Of a DNA stretch of 39,908 nt, positions 1 to 9,492 are shown in pieces (position 1 is the stretch's first letter; every line of letters starts with the position of its first letter). The notes under the pieces are model-generated. The model saw nothing but the letters and a program-made list of their open reading frames with translations, did not search any database and was not told the DNA's origin. The DNA lies in contig DATBFY010000779.1 of the NCBI GenBank assembly GCA_036558265.1, forward strand, positions 1 through 39,908. Direction: 5' to 3'. The position numbers and the translations under genes were made by a program. This DNA comes from RYN-433 sp036558265. GTDB taxonomy: Bacteria > Planctomycetota > Phycisphaerae > Tepidisphaerales > Tepidisphaeraceae.

Positions 1-1
1 T

Positions 2-739
2 GTGCTCTTCCCGGTGGCGGAAATCGCCGCGCTGTGCAAGGCCAGACGCGTGCCGTTCCACTGTGACGGGACGCAGGCGGTCGGGAAAGTGCCGGTCAAC
101 GTGGCACGGCTCGGGCTCGACGCGATGAGCTTCGCGTCCCACAAGTTCCACGGTCCCAAGGGAGTCGGCGGCCTGTACTTACGGCGAGGCGTGCGAATCC
201 GGCCGCTGCTGATCGGCGGGCCGCAGGAGCGTGCCCGGCGCGGGGGGACGGAGAACGTGCCGGGGATCGTTGGAATGGGCAAGGCGGCCGAGTTGGCAAT
301 TGCGACACTGCCGGAGATGGCCCGCGTCGCCGCTCAACGCGATCGTCTCGAGCGCGAGGTTCTTCTGCGGATCCCGGACACGCACGTCAACGGCCGCGCT
401 GAACCGGACTGGCGACTGCCCAACACGACCAACATCGGCTTTCGCCGCCTTGAAGCCGAGGCGATCCTGCTGCTGCTGAGCGAGCAGGGGGTGTGCGCCT
501 CGGCCGGGGCGGCGTGCAGCAGCGGAAGCCTGGAGCCCTCGCATGTGCTGCGGGGGATGGGGATCGACGACAAGGTGGCGCACGGGGCGATCCGGTTCAG
601 CCTGTCGCGATACACGACCGAGGCCGAACTGGATCGGGCGCTGGAGGTGCTGCCACGGGTGATCCAGCGACTGCGGGCCGTATTGCCCGGCTTGGGTACC
701 TCCTCCACGTCGCCGCCGGTTGACTCGCGTGGAGTGTGA
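2..739 (+). CDS. nifS: Cysteine desulfurase, NifS/IscS family (5'-truncated by window edge)
   Basis: PLP-dependent enzyme that takes sulfur from L-cysteine, giving alanine and an enzyme persulfide used for Fe-S clusters and thiolated tRNA. The reading frame is open at the window edge; the visible 245 residues lack roughly the first 150 of a usual 390-400. The PLP-binding lysine is in SHKFHGPKG (visible residue 48), preceded by the cofactor-contacting HCDGTQAVGK segment. The mobile-loop catalytic cysteine is in GAACSSGSLEPSHVLRGMG. The SLEPSHVL form is closer to what I recall of NifS than of IscS, but the two cannot be separated safely here, so the symbol is tentative. A proline/serine-rich tail of about 15 residues follows the last helix. 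About 220 bp separate it from the chemosensory operon, which has its own candidate promoter. Confidence 0.93.
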   Translation: MLFPVAEIAALCKARRVPFHCDGTQAVGKVPVNVARLGLDAMSFASHKFHGPKGVGGLYLRRGVRIRPLLIGGPQERARRGGTENVPGIVGMGKAAELAIATLPEMARVAAQRDRLEREVLLRIPDTHVNGRAEPDWRLPNTTNIGFRRLEAEAILLLLSEQGVCASAGAACSSGSLEPSHVLRGMGIDDKVAHGAIRFSLSRYTTEAELDRALEVLPRVIQRLRAVLPGLGTSSTSPPVDSRGV

Positions 740-851
740 TCCAGGACCGTCCCTTCACCGGCCTGAGCCATATTGACGGGGGCGAATACGAGACGGGTCA
801 AGCCGAGGTGCGGGTACCAAGACATTGCATCAGGCGAAAACTCGAATGTGC

Positions 852-879
852 TTTGCCATGCCCAGCAAGATGTGATAAT
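852..879 (+). promoter_or_regulatory. Candidate extended -10 promoter of the chemosensory operon
   Basis: TGT followed by GATAAT at 871-879 forms an extended -10 element, with a poor -35 (TTTGCC, 852-857) at a 16-bp spacing. Transcription would start near 886, about 75 bases before the first gene. The rest of 740-960 shows no other gene or repeat that I can support. Confidence 0.45.
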
Positions 880-960
880 TGACGTGCTGCCGGCGTGACA
901 GCTATTTCTCGCGTCGCAAGCGGATGCACATCTTGACCAATGCCGCGGTTTGGAGCAGCG

Positions 961-1734
961 ATGGGCGCGTCCGACACCCCGCAGATTGATCCGGCGATGC
1001 TGGAATTATTCCAGGCCGAGATGGACGCGCACATCCCGGTGCTCAACGAGGGCCTGCTCGCGCTCGAAAAGGGACAAGCGGCGGCGCACCAGATCGAGGG
1101 GATGATGCGTGCCGCCCACTCGATCAAAGGCGCTGCACGGATCGTCGGCATCGAGCCCGCCGTGCGCGTCTCGCACGTGATGGAGGATTGCTTCAGCGCG
1201 GCGAAGGACGGTCGAATCACGCTGACCAGCGACGCGGTGGACGTGCTGCTGGTGGGTGTCGATGCGTTGCAGCGGATCTGCGCGCCCCTGGCCGGTGCAC
1301 CGTTTGCCGACGCGGCGCTGGAAGATCTACTGAGCCGGTTGACCGCGGTCAAGTCCGGCGAGTCGGGCGTGGCGCCGACCGCCGCCGGGCTTGCCGCCCG
1401 CGCCTCGATCCGCGGCGCGACCGACGTCGTGACGGGCAGCGTTCAGCCCGAGGAGCCGAGCGTGGCGCTGCCGGCGGTATTCGATGACGCATCGATCGAA
1501 TCGCTTCGCAAGGAGTTGGTGGACGCGCTCGCCCAAGGGCCGGCGCGGGTCAAATTGGACTTTGCGCAGGTCGGCGAGCTGAGCGCCAGGGCATTGGCGC
1601 TACTGGTATCATTCGCAGGAGAGATCGGACAGGCGCCGGCGGCGCCCGCGATCGAATCTCGCCGGATGTCCCCTGCGGTGCGGACGGTCCTCCGCGTCGC
1701 GGGGCTGGACGCGGCTTTTGGAATCGGGCGCTGA
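961..1734 (+). CDS. Hpt–STAS fusion protein, first gene of chemosensory operon
   Basis: A 257-residue two-domain signalling protein. The N-terminal Hpt domain (about 8-115) contains AAHSIKGAARIVG with the phospho-accepting His at residue 53. A roughly 50-residue Ala/Pro/Glu-rich linker leads to a C-terminal STAS-like domain (about 172-257): a strand VKLDFAQVGEL, helix SARALALLVSFAGE, and the terminal SPAVRTVLRVAGLDAAFGIG that resembles the usual STAS ending. In classical anti-sigma antagonists the turn reads D-S-x-G; here it is L-S-A-R (Ser208), so whether the phosphoserine is kept is uncertain. I chose ATG 961 because GGAG lies five bases upstream; an in-frame ATG at 940 lacks such a site. 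It precedes cheA by 47 bp, a gap holding a 7-bp hairpin (1736-1751). Confidence 0.8.
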   Translation: MGASDTPQIDPAMLELFQAEMDAHIPVLNEGLLALEKGQAAAHQIEGMMRAAHSIKGAARIVGIEPAVRVSHVMEDCFSAAKDGRITLTSDAVDVLLVGVDALQRICAPLAGAPFADAALEDLLSRLTAVKSGESGVAPTAAGLAARASIRGATDVVTGSVQPEEPSVALPAVFDDASIESLRKELVDALAQGPARVKLDFAQVGELSARALALLVSFAGEIGQAPAAPAIESRRMSPAVRTVLRVAGLDAAFGIGR

Positions 1735-1781
1735 GCGCGTGTGAACACGCGAGGCGCGCACGCCCACCGGGCAGAGGACTC

Positions 1782-4736
1782 ATGTCACAGGATCCCGGTT
1801 TTGCCCATCGGTTCGTCGCCGAAGCCCGCGAGCATCTTGCCGCGATGGCGTCGGCGATGCTCGCGCTGGAGCGAAACCAGCGCGGCAGCCCGCAACCGTT
1901 GATCGAAGAATTGCTGCGCGCCGCCCACAGCATCAAGGGCGGCGCGGGCTTCACAGGGCGGCGAAACATCGAGCAGCTCGCCCACGGGTTCGAGCAGGCC
2001 ATCGAGAACATCCGCGATGGCAGCATCGACCGAACGGCTGAGGTGGTGGACACGCTTCTGGCGGTCCTGGACCGCATCGCGACGCTGGTGGACGACGTCG
2101 ATCGCAGCGATGAATCGGACATTTCCGAGCCGCTGGCGCGGATGCGGCCGTTGACAACGGCGGGCACGTCGCCGCACGGCCCACCGGTGCAGACCCGGGA
2201 CGAGCCTCCGCCGGGCGCGGCATCGCTCGCGACGGCGACGCCGACCACGACCGAAGGTGAGTTTAAGATTACCGAACAATTGCGCAAGGCCTGGCCGGAT
2301 GACCGCGGGTTTCTCTACGGGGTGAAACTGGACTGGTCGCAATGCGAGCGGCAGTTTGGACTCCCGCCGATGATCGTGGCCGAGCGGATCGAGCGCGCCG
2401 GCCGTGTGTTGGATTCCCGGACGCAAGTTGCCGGGCCGGCGCTGCGGGACGGACCGCCACGTCCGCCGTTCTGGTACCTTGCGATCGTCTCGTCGTCGGT
2501 CGCCCTGGACGCATTCACGGGAGAACTGGACATTTCATGCGCGACCGTGGTGCAACTCGGTCAGAAGCCGGGCGTGGCCTCCGAGAAGGATAGGCCACCG
2601 GCGGCCGAGGCGCCTCGGCCACGCGGGGCCGCGACCGCGACGTCACTGCGGGTGTCCGTCCCCCTGGTGGACCGGATGATGGCGCTGGCGGGCGAGCTGG
2701 TGCTGGTGCGGAACCAGGCGTTGCGCTCGGCTGACCCGGCGAACTCACCGCTGCGCCGCCTGCTTCGCCGGCTTGACTCGGTCACCAACGAGCTCCAGGA
2801 CGCGGCGCTGCGCATGCGAACGCAACCGGTGGGGACGCTGTTCGACCGATTTCCCCGCGTCGTGCGCGACCTGGCGAGACAACTGGGCAAGCAGATCGAC
2901 GTCCGGATCACCGGGGCCGAGGTCGAGTTGGACAAGACGATCCTGGAACTGCTCTCCGACCCGCTCACGCACCTCATCCGCAACTGTTGCGATCACGGGA
3001 TCGAGATGCCCGAACGGCGCGTCGAATCCGGCAAGCCTCCGGGCGGGCGGATCGGGCTGTCCGCCCGACAGGAACGCGGACAGATCGTGATCGAGATCAA
3101 CGACGACGGCCGCGGGATCGACGCCGAGGCGATCAGGCGAACGGCGATCGAGCAGGGGCTCAAGCGCGGCGACGAGCTGGACCGGATGAGCGATCGCCAA
3201 CTCTTCGGCCTGATCCTGTTATCCGGATTTTCGACCGCCAAGCGGCTGACCGACCTGTCCGGGCGCGGCGTCGGGATGGACGTAGTCAAAACGAACCTCG
3301 ACCAGATCGGCGGTGTGGTCGAGATCGACTCGGTGGCCGGCCGAGGCAGCACGTTCACGCTTCGGCTTCCGCTGACCCTGGCGATCATGCCGTGTCTCCT
3401 CGTGCAGACCGACGGGCAGTGCTACGGTGTTCCGCAGCGCGACGTGGAGGAGATCCTGCTTCTTGATGCGCGGGTCGCGCGGCGTCGCATCGAGCGCAGC
3501 CACGACGGCGAAGTGTTACGTTGGCGCGGGCGACTGTTGCCGGTCGTGCGGATCCGCGACGTTTTGGGACGTCAGACGTTCGACGCCTCGGAGGCGGTGA
3601 CGGGGGAGGCGGCCACGGCGTCAACCGGCTACGCGGCGGTGGTCCGACTCGGTTCGCGCCGCTTCGTCCTGGCGTTCGACGAAGTCGTGGGCAGCGAGAA
3701 CATCGTCGTCAAGCCGCTGCATCCGCTGCTGCGCCCGCTGGGGATCTATGCGGCCACGACCATCCTCGGCGACGGCGGGGTCGCGCTGATCCTCAGCGGC
3801 GAAGGCGTGGCGCGACACGTCGGCATTCTCGACAAGGCCGTGGGCGACGGGGTCGAGGCGTTGCCCGGCGCGGCCAGCGACACACGGGAAGAGAGCGTCC
3901 TGTTGTTCCGCTGCGGACCTGAGGAGTTGCTGGGCGTGCATATGCGCGCGGTGCGACGGGTCGTAATGATCGCGCCGGACCGCATTACCCGGATCGGCGC
4001 ACGCGAGCTGGTCAATGTGGACGGGGCGGCGACCAACGTTATTCGAATCGATCACGTTCTCAACGTTTCGGCCTGCCGCGACGCGGACCGCCTTTTCTTG
4101 TTGCTGTCCAGTGACCGGGACAGGCATGTCGGGCTGCTCGTGTCGGAAATCGTGGATACCCCCACGCTGGCGCTTCAGCTTGACGCCCGTGCGTACCGGG
4201 CCGACGGCGTGCTCGGGTCGGCGATGATTCGCGGCCAAATCGCGCTGTTCCTCGACCTGGACCGAATCGTCCGTATTTGGGAGCAGGTGAACCAGCCGGG
4301 GCTTCTTGCGCTGCCCGACGGCAAGGCCGCCGCCGGACGAATCCTCGTCGTGGACGATACGCGCTTCTTCCAGAAGCTGGTCGCCGAGCACCTGCGCGGC
4401 GCACGATACGAGGTGACGGTCGCGGATAACGGCAGCGCCGCCCTGGCGCGGCTGCGAGAAGAGCGACCCGACCTGGTCGTGTGTGACATCGAGATGCCGG
4501 TGATGGACGGGCATGCGTTCGCCCGGGCGGTGCGCGTGGACCCGTCGATCGCGCGAACGCCGTTGGTCGCGCTGACGACCCTGAACACGCCCGAAAGCCG
4601 GGCCGCGGCGGCCCAAAGCGGTTTCGACGCGTACGAGGTGAAGCTCGACCGCCAGACCTTGCTGGCGACCGTCGACCGGCTGCTGAATCGGGCGCGCGCA
4701 AGTGGAGAGCTTGCCGGAGCGCAATCGCATGAATGA
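1782..4736 (+). CDS. cheA: CheA-type hybrid histidine kinase with two CheW-like domains and a receiver
   Basis: Core kinase of a chemoreceptor array. At 984 residues it is much longer than enteric CheA (about 650). In order: Hpt/P1 domain with phospho-His49 in AAHSIKGGAGFTG; a region near 160-270 of uncertain fold where P2 would sit; P3 dimerisation helices from about 288 (SLRVSVPLVDRMMALAGELV); ATPase domain with N box (LIRNCCDHG), G1 (DDGRGID) and G2 (GRGVGMDVVK); a CheW-like domain about 533-686; a second more divergent CheW-like domain about 705-836; and a C-terminal receiver about 852-975 with LVVDD and phosphoacceptor Asp902 in DIEMPVMDG. The CheA-receiver layout is that of WspE and FrzE rather than swimming chemotaxis CheA, and no stand-alone cheY is present. 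GAGGA lies just before the ATG. Confidence 0.96.
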   Translation: MSQDPGFAHRFVAEAREHLAAMASAMLALERNQRGSPQPLIEELLRAAHSIKGGAGFTGRRNIEQLAHGFEQAIENIRDGSIDRTAEVVDTLLAVLDRIATLVDDVDRSDESDISEPLARMRPLTTAGTSPHGPPVQTRDEPPPGAASLATATPTTTEGEFKITEQLRKAWPDDRGFLYGVKLDWSQCERQFGLPPMIVAERIERAGRVLDSRTQVAGPALRDGPPRPPFWYLAIVSSSVALDAFTGELDISCATVVQLGQKPGVASEKDRPPAAEAPRPRGAATATSLRVSVPLVDRMMALAGELVLVRNQALRSADPANSPLRRLLRRLDSVTNELQDAALRMRTQPVGTLFDRFPRVVRDLARQLGKQIDVRITGAEVELDKTILELLSDPLTHLIRNCCDHGIEMPERRVESGKPPGGRIGLSARQERGQIVIEINDDGRGIDAEAIRRTAIEQGLKRGDELDRMSDRQLFGLILLSGFSTAKRLTDLSGRGVGMDVVKTNLDQIGGVVEIDSVAGRGSTFTLRLPLTLAIMPCLLVQTDGQCYGVPQRDVEEILLLDARVARRRIERSHDGEVLRWRGRLLPVVRIRDVLGRQTFDASEAVTGEAATASTGYAAVVRLGSRRFVLAFDEVVGSENIVVKPLHPLLRPLGIYAATTILGDGGVALILSGEGVARHVGILDKAVGDGVEALPGAASDTREESVLLFRCGPEELLGVHMRAVRRVVMIAPDRITRIGARELVNVDGAATNVIRIDHVLNVSACRDADRLFLLLSSDRDRHVGLLVSEIVDTPTLALQLDARAYRADGVLGSAMIRGQIALFLDLDRIVRIWEQVNQPGLLALPDGKAAAGRILVVDDTRFFQKLVAEHLRGARYEVTVADNGSAALARLREERPDLVVCDIEMPVMDGHAFARAVRVDPSIARTPLVALTTLNTPESRAAAAQSGFDAYEVKLDRQTLLATVDRLLNRARASGELAGAQSHE

Positions 4737-5235
4737 AGGAGTGCTCAACGACTCGTCCCCGCGCGCGTTTTGCGCGTTTCGTGCCGACGCGCGCCTCTAC
4801 GGAATCGACGTTGCATGCCTGCGCGAGATCAGCGCGAACACGACCATCACACCCGTTCCCCGCGCGCCGCCCGTCATCCGTGGTCTGGCAAACCTCCGCA
4901 GCAGGATCTTCCTGATTCTCGACCTGCGCGCCTTGCTGGGATTGCCGCCGGCGCCGTGTACGGCCGACAGCCGCTTGATCATCCTCAAGCCAACGGTCGC
5001 CGAGGACATGGGCCTCTTGGCGGACCGCGGTGGGGACATCCTGACGGCCTTGCCGGATCGAATCGCATCGGTGGACGCCGCGCTGCCGATGAGCGATGCT
5101 CCGTCCGCTGACCAAGCACGCTCCCTGGTGGTGGGCATGTGCAAGCTCGAGAACGAGCTGATGATGATCATCGACGCGGTGCGGTTGGCCGATACCGTCG
5201 CCCGGGCTACGACGAACACAGAGGTCATCCGGTGA
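4729..5235 (+). CDS. cheW: CheW-type coupling protein
   Basis: A 168-residue CheW-domain scaffold that links the MCP signalling tip to CheA. The sequence shows the typical opening (FCAFRADARLYGIDVACLREI), then VPRAPPVIRGLANLRSRIFLILDLRALLGL, the stretch that usually contacts receptor and kinase, and a C-terminal half ending in ELMMIIDAVRLAD. ATG 4729 overlaps the end of cheA by 8 bases and has GGAG ten bases upstream; an in-frame GTG at 4702 would extend further into cheA and has no better site. The stop overlaps the next start as GTGA, so cheA, cheW and the MCP are probably translationally coupled. Confidence 0.93.
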   Translation: MNEGVLNDSSPRAFCAFRADARLYGIDVACLREISANTTITPVPRAPPVIRGLANLRSRIFLILDLRALLGLPPAPCTADSRLIILKPTVAEDMGLLADRGGDILTALPDRIASVDAALPMSDAPSADQARSLVVGMCKLENELMMIIDAVRLADTVARATTNTEVIR

Positions 5236-7547
5236 AAAACTTAACGCTGACGGCAAAGGTCGGAATCCTCGTGGCGGTTTTCCTCGCCACCATCCTGATC
5301 GTGGCGATCGTCGGGGTCGTACAACTGACGCGCCTCGATGCGCGGTTCGACCGGATGGCGAATACGACCAGCAAGGCCGTTTGGCACAGCGGGGACGGCC
5401 GCATCGAGCTCCTGACGGCGATCCGTGGCGAGAAGAACGCCATCCTCATCCCCGACAAGACGCAGGCCGCCGAGTTTGCGGACCAGGCACGAAAGGCCGT
5501 CGGCCGCCTCAAGGAGATCCGCGGCGACCTCGAGGTACTGGTCGGCGTTAACGTGGCGACGCCCGAGGGCAAGGCCACGTCCGAGCTCGGCCGCGCGATC
5601 GAGGAGTTTGAGAAGGTCGACACGGATTTGCTTCGCCAGGCGGTGATCAAGTCCGACGTCGAGGGGGCGCGGATCCTCTACGACGAGCTCTACCCGCAGT
5701 GCCGCGACCTCGAAGAGTTTGTGAACGGCCTGGCCGGCCGCACGCCGGACAAGGCGGCGCCGACCTCATCAACCGCCGCCGCCGCCACATCGGCGGCGAA
5801 CGAAAATCCCCAGTTGACCGCCGCGCGCGTGGCCGCCGGGCAGCGTGCGGTTGGCTCCTTCCGAGCCCTGTTGTCCCGGTTGTCGCTCCAACTGCACCTG
5901 TCTAACCCCCAGGAGATGGCGCAGATGGAGGTCGAGATCCGCCAGGGCATTGCGGCGACCCAGGACGACCTGCGACGACTCGCCGCGACCCTCAGCGACT
6001 CGGAGCGACCCGCCGCGGGCCCCGCCCTGACCTCGATCGACGCGATCAAGTCCCAGGCGACCGAGGTCGTGCAACTCTCGCGCACCCACTCGGATCATCT
6101 GGCGCGCGAGATTTCCATCACCCAGGGCGTCGGCGTCGGCAATCGCTGCAGCATGCTCTTCGACGAGGTGCGGAAGGCGCTCAAGTCGCGCGTCGCCGAT
6201 GACAGCCGAGACGTGACGGCCGCGGCGCTGCTCGGCCGAAACATATTGGTCGGGACGGGGGTCGCCGGAGCGCTCGCCTCGTTCGCCGTGGCACTGCTGG
6301 TGATCCGCTCGATCACGCGACCGGTCGACCGCGGCGTCAAGGTGTTCGAGGCGATGGCGGGCGGCGACCTCACGCGTCGCATGAACCTCGATCGACGGGA
6401 CGAGATCGGTCGCCTGGGCGCCGCGTCGGACCAGATGTCCCGCGCGCTTTGCGAGGTCGTCACCCAGATCCGCGCCGTCGGGCGGCGGCTGGGCGATTCC
6501 GCGGGTGAGCTGGCAAAGGTCTCCACGGACCTGCTGTCGCAAAGCCACGAGATGACCGCGCAGGCCGAGTCCGTCGCGGCCGGAACCGAGCAGATGTCCA
6601 CCAACGTCTCGACGATGGCCGCCGCCGCCGAGGAGATGAGCGTCAACGTCTCCAGCATCAGCTCTGCGAGCGAGGAGGTGTCCGTGAACGTCGGCAGCAT
6701 CGTCCAGAGCGCCGGTGCGACCAGCCGAAGCGTGGGCTCGGTCGCCGAGTCGATCGCCCGGATTACCTCGTCCCTGCAGGACGTGGCGCGCGATGCCCGG
6801 CATGGATCGCAGATCACCCAGCAGGCCAAGGATATGGCAGCCGCCGCCACCCGGACGATGCGCCAACTCGACCAGGCGGCCAGTGAGATCACGAAGGTCA
6901 CCGAGGTGATCAAGTCGATCGCGCTGCAGACGAACCTGCTCGCGCTGAACGCCACCATCGAGGCGACCAGCGCCGGTGAGGCCGGCAAGGGATTCGCCGT
7001 CGTTGCCAGCGAGGTCAAGGAACTGGCCAGCCAGAGCGCGCAGTCGGCAGAGGACATCGCCAGGAAGATCGAGGGCGTCCAGGCCAGTACGCGCGAGGCG
7101 GTCAAGGTCATCGAAAACGTCGCCCAGTTCGTCGATCAGGTCAACGTCTCCGCGGGGCGGATCTCCGATGCCGTGGACGGACAGACGCAGTCCGCGGGAC
7201 AGATCGAATGTGCGGTCAGCGATGCCCGCCAGGGCGTGGAGAGCATCGCCCGGTCGATCGCGGAGGTGGGCAAGGGGGCCACCGACGTCTCGCGCAACAC
7301 GTCCGAGGCCGCCACCGCCGCCACCGACGTGTCCCGCAATGCCGCCGAGGCCGCCAAGGCCGCGGAAACGATCTCGTCCAACATCCACGGCGTGAGCGAC
7401 GCCACGCGTCTCAGCACCGCGTCGGCCGCCAAACTCAACGATGCCGCACGGCAGCTCGATGAGCTGGCGACCGAGCTCCAACGCATCGTTTCGCGATTTC
7501 ACGTCGGCGACCACGAAGCGGTCCCAAGCCAGCACTCCAGGTCATGA
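5232..7547 (+). CDS. Methyl-accepting chemotaxis protein
   Basis: A 771-residue chemoreceptor of the inner membrane. TM1 is at about 8-30 (VGILVAVFLATILIVAIVGVV). A long periplasmic region of about 300 residues, predicted helical and resembling 4HB-type ligand domains, follows. TM2 is at about 338-362, then HAMP (DLTRRMNLDRRDEIGRLGAA), then a long Ala/Ser/Val-rich coiled coil. The conserved hairpin tip reads ALQTNLLALNATIE followed by AGEAGKGFAVVASEVK; the usual ARAGEAG is TSAGEAG here. No C-terminal NWETF-like pentapeptide is seen, so CheB and CheR would have to reach it without a tether. The GTG start at 5232 is chosen because it overlaps the cheW stop, with GAGG just before, and because it puts TM1 at the N-terminus. 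Confidence 0.94.
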   Translation: MKNLTLTAKVGILVAVFLATILIVAIVGVVQLTRLDARFDRMANTTSKAVWHSGDGRIELLTAIRGEKNAILIPDKTQAAEFADQARKAVGRLKEIRGDLEVLVGVNVATPEGKATSELGRAIEEFEKVDTDLLRQAVIKSDVEGARILYDELYPQCRDLEEFVNGLAGRTPDKAAPTSSTAAAATSAANENPQLTAARVAAGQRAVGSFRALLSRLSLQLHLSNPQEMAQMEVEIRQGIAATQDDLRRLAATLSDSERPAAGPALTSIDAIKSQATEVVQLSRTHSDHLAREISITQGVGVGNRCSMLFDEVRKALKSRVADDSRDVTAAALLGRNILVGTGVAGALASFAVALLVIRSITRPVDRGVKVFEAMAGGDLTRRMNLDRRDEIGRLGAASDQMSRALCEVVTQIRAVGRRLGDSAGELAKVSTDLLSQSHEMTAQAESVAAGTEQMSTNVSTMAAAAEEMSVNVSSISSASEEVSVNVGSIVQSAGATSRSVGSVAESIARITSSLQDVARDARHGSQITQQAKDMAAAATRTMRQLDQAASEITKVTEVIKSIALQTNLLALNATIEATSAGEAGKGFAVVASEVKELASQSAQSAEDIARKIEGVQASTREAVKVIENVAQFVDQVNVSAGRISDAVDGQTQSAGQIECAVSDARQGVESIARSIAEVGKGATDVSRNTSEAATAATDVSRNAAEAAKAAETISSNIHGVSDATRLSTASAAKLNDAARQLDELATELQRIVSRFHVGDHEAVPSQHSRS

Positions 7548-8635
7548 GCGATCCCGTCAAACTGCTCATCGTTGACGATTCACGCCTCTTTCGCTCGGCG
7601 CTGGAAGAGGCGCTGCGCGGTCAGGCCGGCGTGACCGTCGTGGGGTCGGTCTTCAGCGGCGCCAGGGCGATCGAGTTCATTCGCAACGATCCGCCCGACC
7701 TCGTGACCCTTGACGTCGAAATGCCCGGGATGGACGGCCTGGAAACGCTCGAACAGGTCCAGGCATTCAACAAGTCACGCCCGTCCTCGCCACCCGTCGG
7801 CGTGGTCATGGTCAGCGCCTTCACGCGCCGCGGTGAGCAGGTCACCATCAAGGCGCTTCAGGCAGGCGCGTTCGACTTTATCGCCAAGCCCTCGGGCGGG
7901 ACGCCGGAGTCCAACCTGATCACGCTTCGCGACGAACTCCTGACAAAGCTACGGGCATTCGCGTCGTCGCGGCCTGGCCCAGGCGCCACGGTCGGCGCGG
8001 TTGGCGCACGGATATCACCTCCTGCCCGACCCGCTGGGCTCAGGGCGGCGCAGGTTCGAGTTGTCGTCATCGGCGCCTCGACCGGAGGGCCGCGCGCGCT
8101 GTCGGAGATGTTGCCGCCGCTCTGCCGCGCCGTGGATCTCCCGATCCTGATCGTCCAGCACATGCCGCCGGGGTTTACCCGGTCGTTCGCCGAATCGCTC
8201 ATGAGGCAGACCGGACGCAACGTCGTCGAAGCATCGGACGGCGTGCCGCTGGAACGCGCCTCCGCGTACATCGCGCCCGGGGCCAGGCACCTGCTGGTGC
8301 GCGGCACCTCCGCGACTCCTCTCACCGCGCTCAACGAGCAACCGCCCGAAAACGGCTGCCGCCCCTCGGCGGACGTGCTGTTCCGCTCCGCCGCCGCGAT
8401 CTTCGGCGGTGAGGTCGTCGCCGTCATCCTCACCGGCATGGGGAAGGATGGCGCCGCGGGCCTGGGTGCCATACGACGCGCCGGCGGGCATATCATCGCA
8501 CAGGACCAGGCCACCAGCGTCGTCTGGGGAATGCCGGGCAGCGCCGTCGAGGCGGGCGTCGTGGATGAGGTACTGCCGCTGGACCGCATCCCGGCCGCCG
8601 TCGCATCCGTGGTCAATCGGGCGTCGACCAAATAG
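7544..8635 (+). CDS. cheB: CheB, chemoreceptor glutamate methylesterase / deamidase
   Basis: Removes methyl groups from receptor glutamates when activated by phosphotransfer from CheA; WspF plays this part in Wsp systems. The protein has 363 residues. The N-terminal receiver has acidic Asp11/Asp12, phosphoacceptor Asp57 (TLDVEMPGMDG) and the AKPSGG lysine turn. After a linker at about 125-165, the esterase domain carries the catalytic triad: Ser179 in GASTGG, His206 in VQHMPPGFT and Asp302 in GMGKDGAAG. All key residues are present. It starts inside the MCP stop (ATGA overlap) and ends two bases before cheR. Confidence 0.97.
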   Translation: MSDPVKLLIVDDSRLFRSALEEALRGQAGVTVVGSVFSGARAIEFIRNDPPDLVTLDVEMPGMDGLETLEQVQAFNKSRPSSPPVGVVMVSAFTRRGEQVTIKALQAGAFDFIAKPSGGTPESNLITLRDELLTKLRAFASSRPGPGATVGAVGARISPPARPAGLRAAQVRVVVIGASTGGPRALSEMLPPLCRAVDLPILIVQHMPPGFTRSFAESLMRQTGRNVVEASDGVPLERASAYIAPGARHLLVRGTSATPLTALNEQPPENGCRPSADVLFRSAAAIFGGEVVAVILTGMGKDGAAGLGAIRRAGGHIIAQDQATSVVWGMPGSAVEAGVVDEVLPLDRIPAAVASVVNRASTK

Positions 8636-8637
8636 CC

Positions 8638-9492
8638 ATGCAGTTATCGCACGACACGTTCAAGGAGTTGATTCGGCTCATCCAGTTGTGGACCGGACTG
8701 GCGCTCGGACCCGACAAGGCGTACCTGATCCGTCACCGGCTTGCCCCCGTGGTCCGCAGTTGCGGGTTCGGTGGATTCGATGACCTGCTCCTGCGCCTCC
8801 AGGGCGGCGGCGCGACGCGGATGCGCGACGCCGTCGTCGAAGCGATCACCACCAAGGAAACGTCCTTCTTCAGGGACCCCTGGCTGTTCGACGCACTGTC
8901 CCGGCACGCGCTGCCCGAACTGGCCAGAGGCCTCAAACGGCCCGACCGCGCTGATCCGCGCATCCGGATCTGGTCCGCCGGGACCTCCACTGGTCAGGAA
9001 GTGTACAGCCTTGCGATGATCGTCCGGGAATATCTGGATTCGCCCAAACGGGAGTTGAATGAGGGCCACTTCACCATCCTGGCCAGCGACATTTCCGGCG
9101 AGGCCATCGACGCGGCCAGGACCGGCCTGTATTCAAAGGTCGAGGTCGAGCGCGGCCTGGCGAAGTCGAGGCTGCGCCGCTACCTCCGGCCGCACGGCCA
9201 TGGCTGGAGCGTCGATGAACCGTTGCGCCGCCTCGTCCAGTTTCGCACGTTCAACCTGCTGCGCCCGGCGGCGGAACTGGGGACGTTCGACCTCATCCTC
9301 TGTCGCAACGTGCTGATCTACTTCGACGAGGCGACGCGAGAAAAGGTCGGCCGTAGCCTGGGCGGAGCGCTCAGGGAAGGCGGGTGGCTGGCGCTGGGAT
9401 CGGCCGAGAGCCTCTACGGCGCCGGCGACGGCCTGGAATCCGTGAAGTTCGGCCGCGCGTTCCTGTACCGCAAATCAGGCCCGGCGGAATAA
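8638..9492 (+). CDS. cheR: CheR, chemoreceptor glutamate methyltransferase
   Basis: Uses S-adenosylmethionine to methylate receptor glutamates, opposing CheB and setting adaptation. At 284 residues it is the length of plain CheR and lacks the C-terminal TPR repeats found in WspC. The N-terminal helical domain is at about 1-75, followed by TKETSFFRD, the SAM-binding IWSAGTSTGQEVYSLAM (usual form WSAACSTGEE, here with Gly-Thr and Gln changes) and LILCRNVLIYFDEATR. It is the last gene of the operon. Its TAA ends at 9492, immediately against the stop codon of the convergent phosphatase gene at 9493, with no base between. Confidence 0.96.
   Translation: MQLSHDTFKELIRLIQLWTGLALGPDKAYLIRHRLAPVVRSCGFGGFDDLLLRLQGGGATRMRDAVVEAITTKETSFFRDPWLFDALSRHALPELARGLKRPDRADPRIRIWSAGTSTGQEVYSLAMIVREYLDSPKRELNEGHFTILASDISGEAIDAARTGLYSKVEVERGLAKSRLRRYLRPHGHGWSVDEPLRRLVQFRTFNLLRPAAELGTFDLILCRNVLIYFDEATREKVGRSLGGALREGGWLALGSAESLYGAGDGLESVKFGRAFLYRKSGPAE

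Noticed and set aside
4702..4728. Upstream GTG start for cheW
   Set aside because: It lies deep in the end of cheA; ATG 4729 has GGAG in place and gives the usual overlap.
5769..7535. Minus-strand open frame of 588 codons opposite the MCP gene
   Set aside because: Low-complexity Gly/Asp/Leu/Arg composition with no motif; the MCP on the plus strand is unmistakable.
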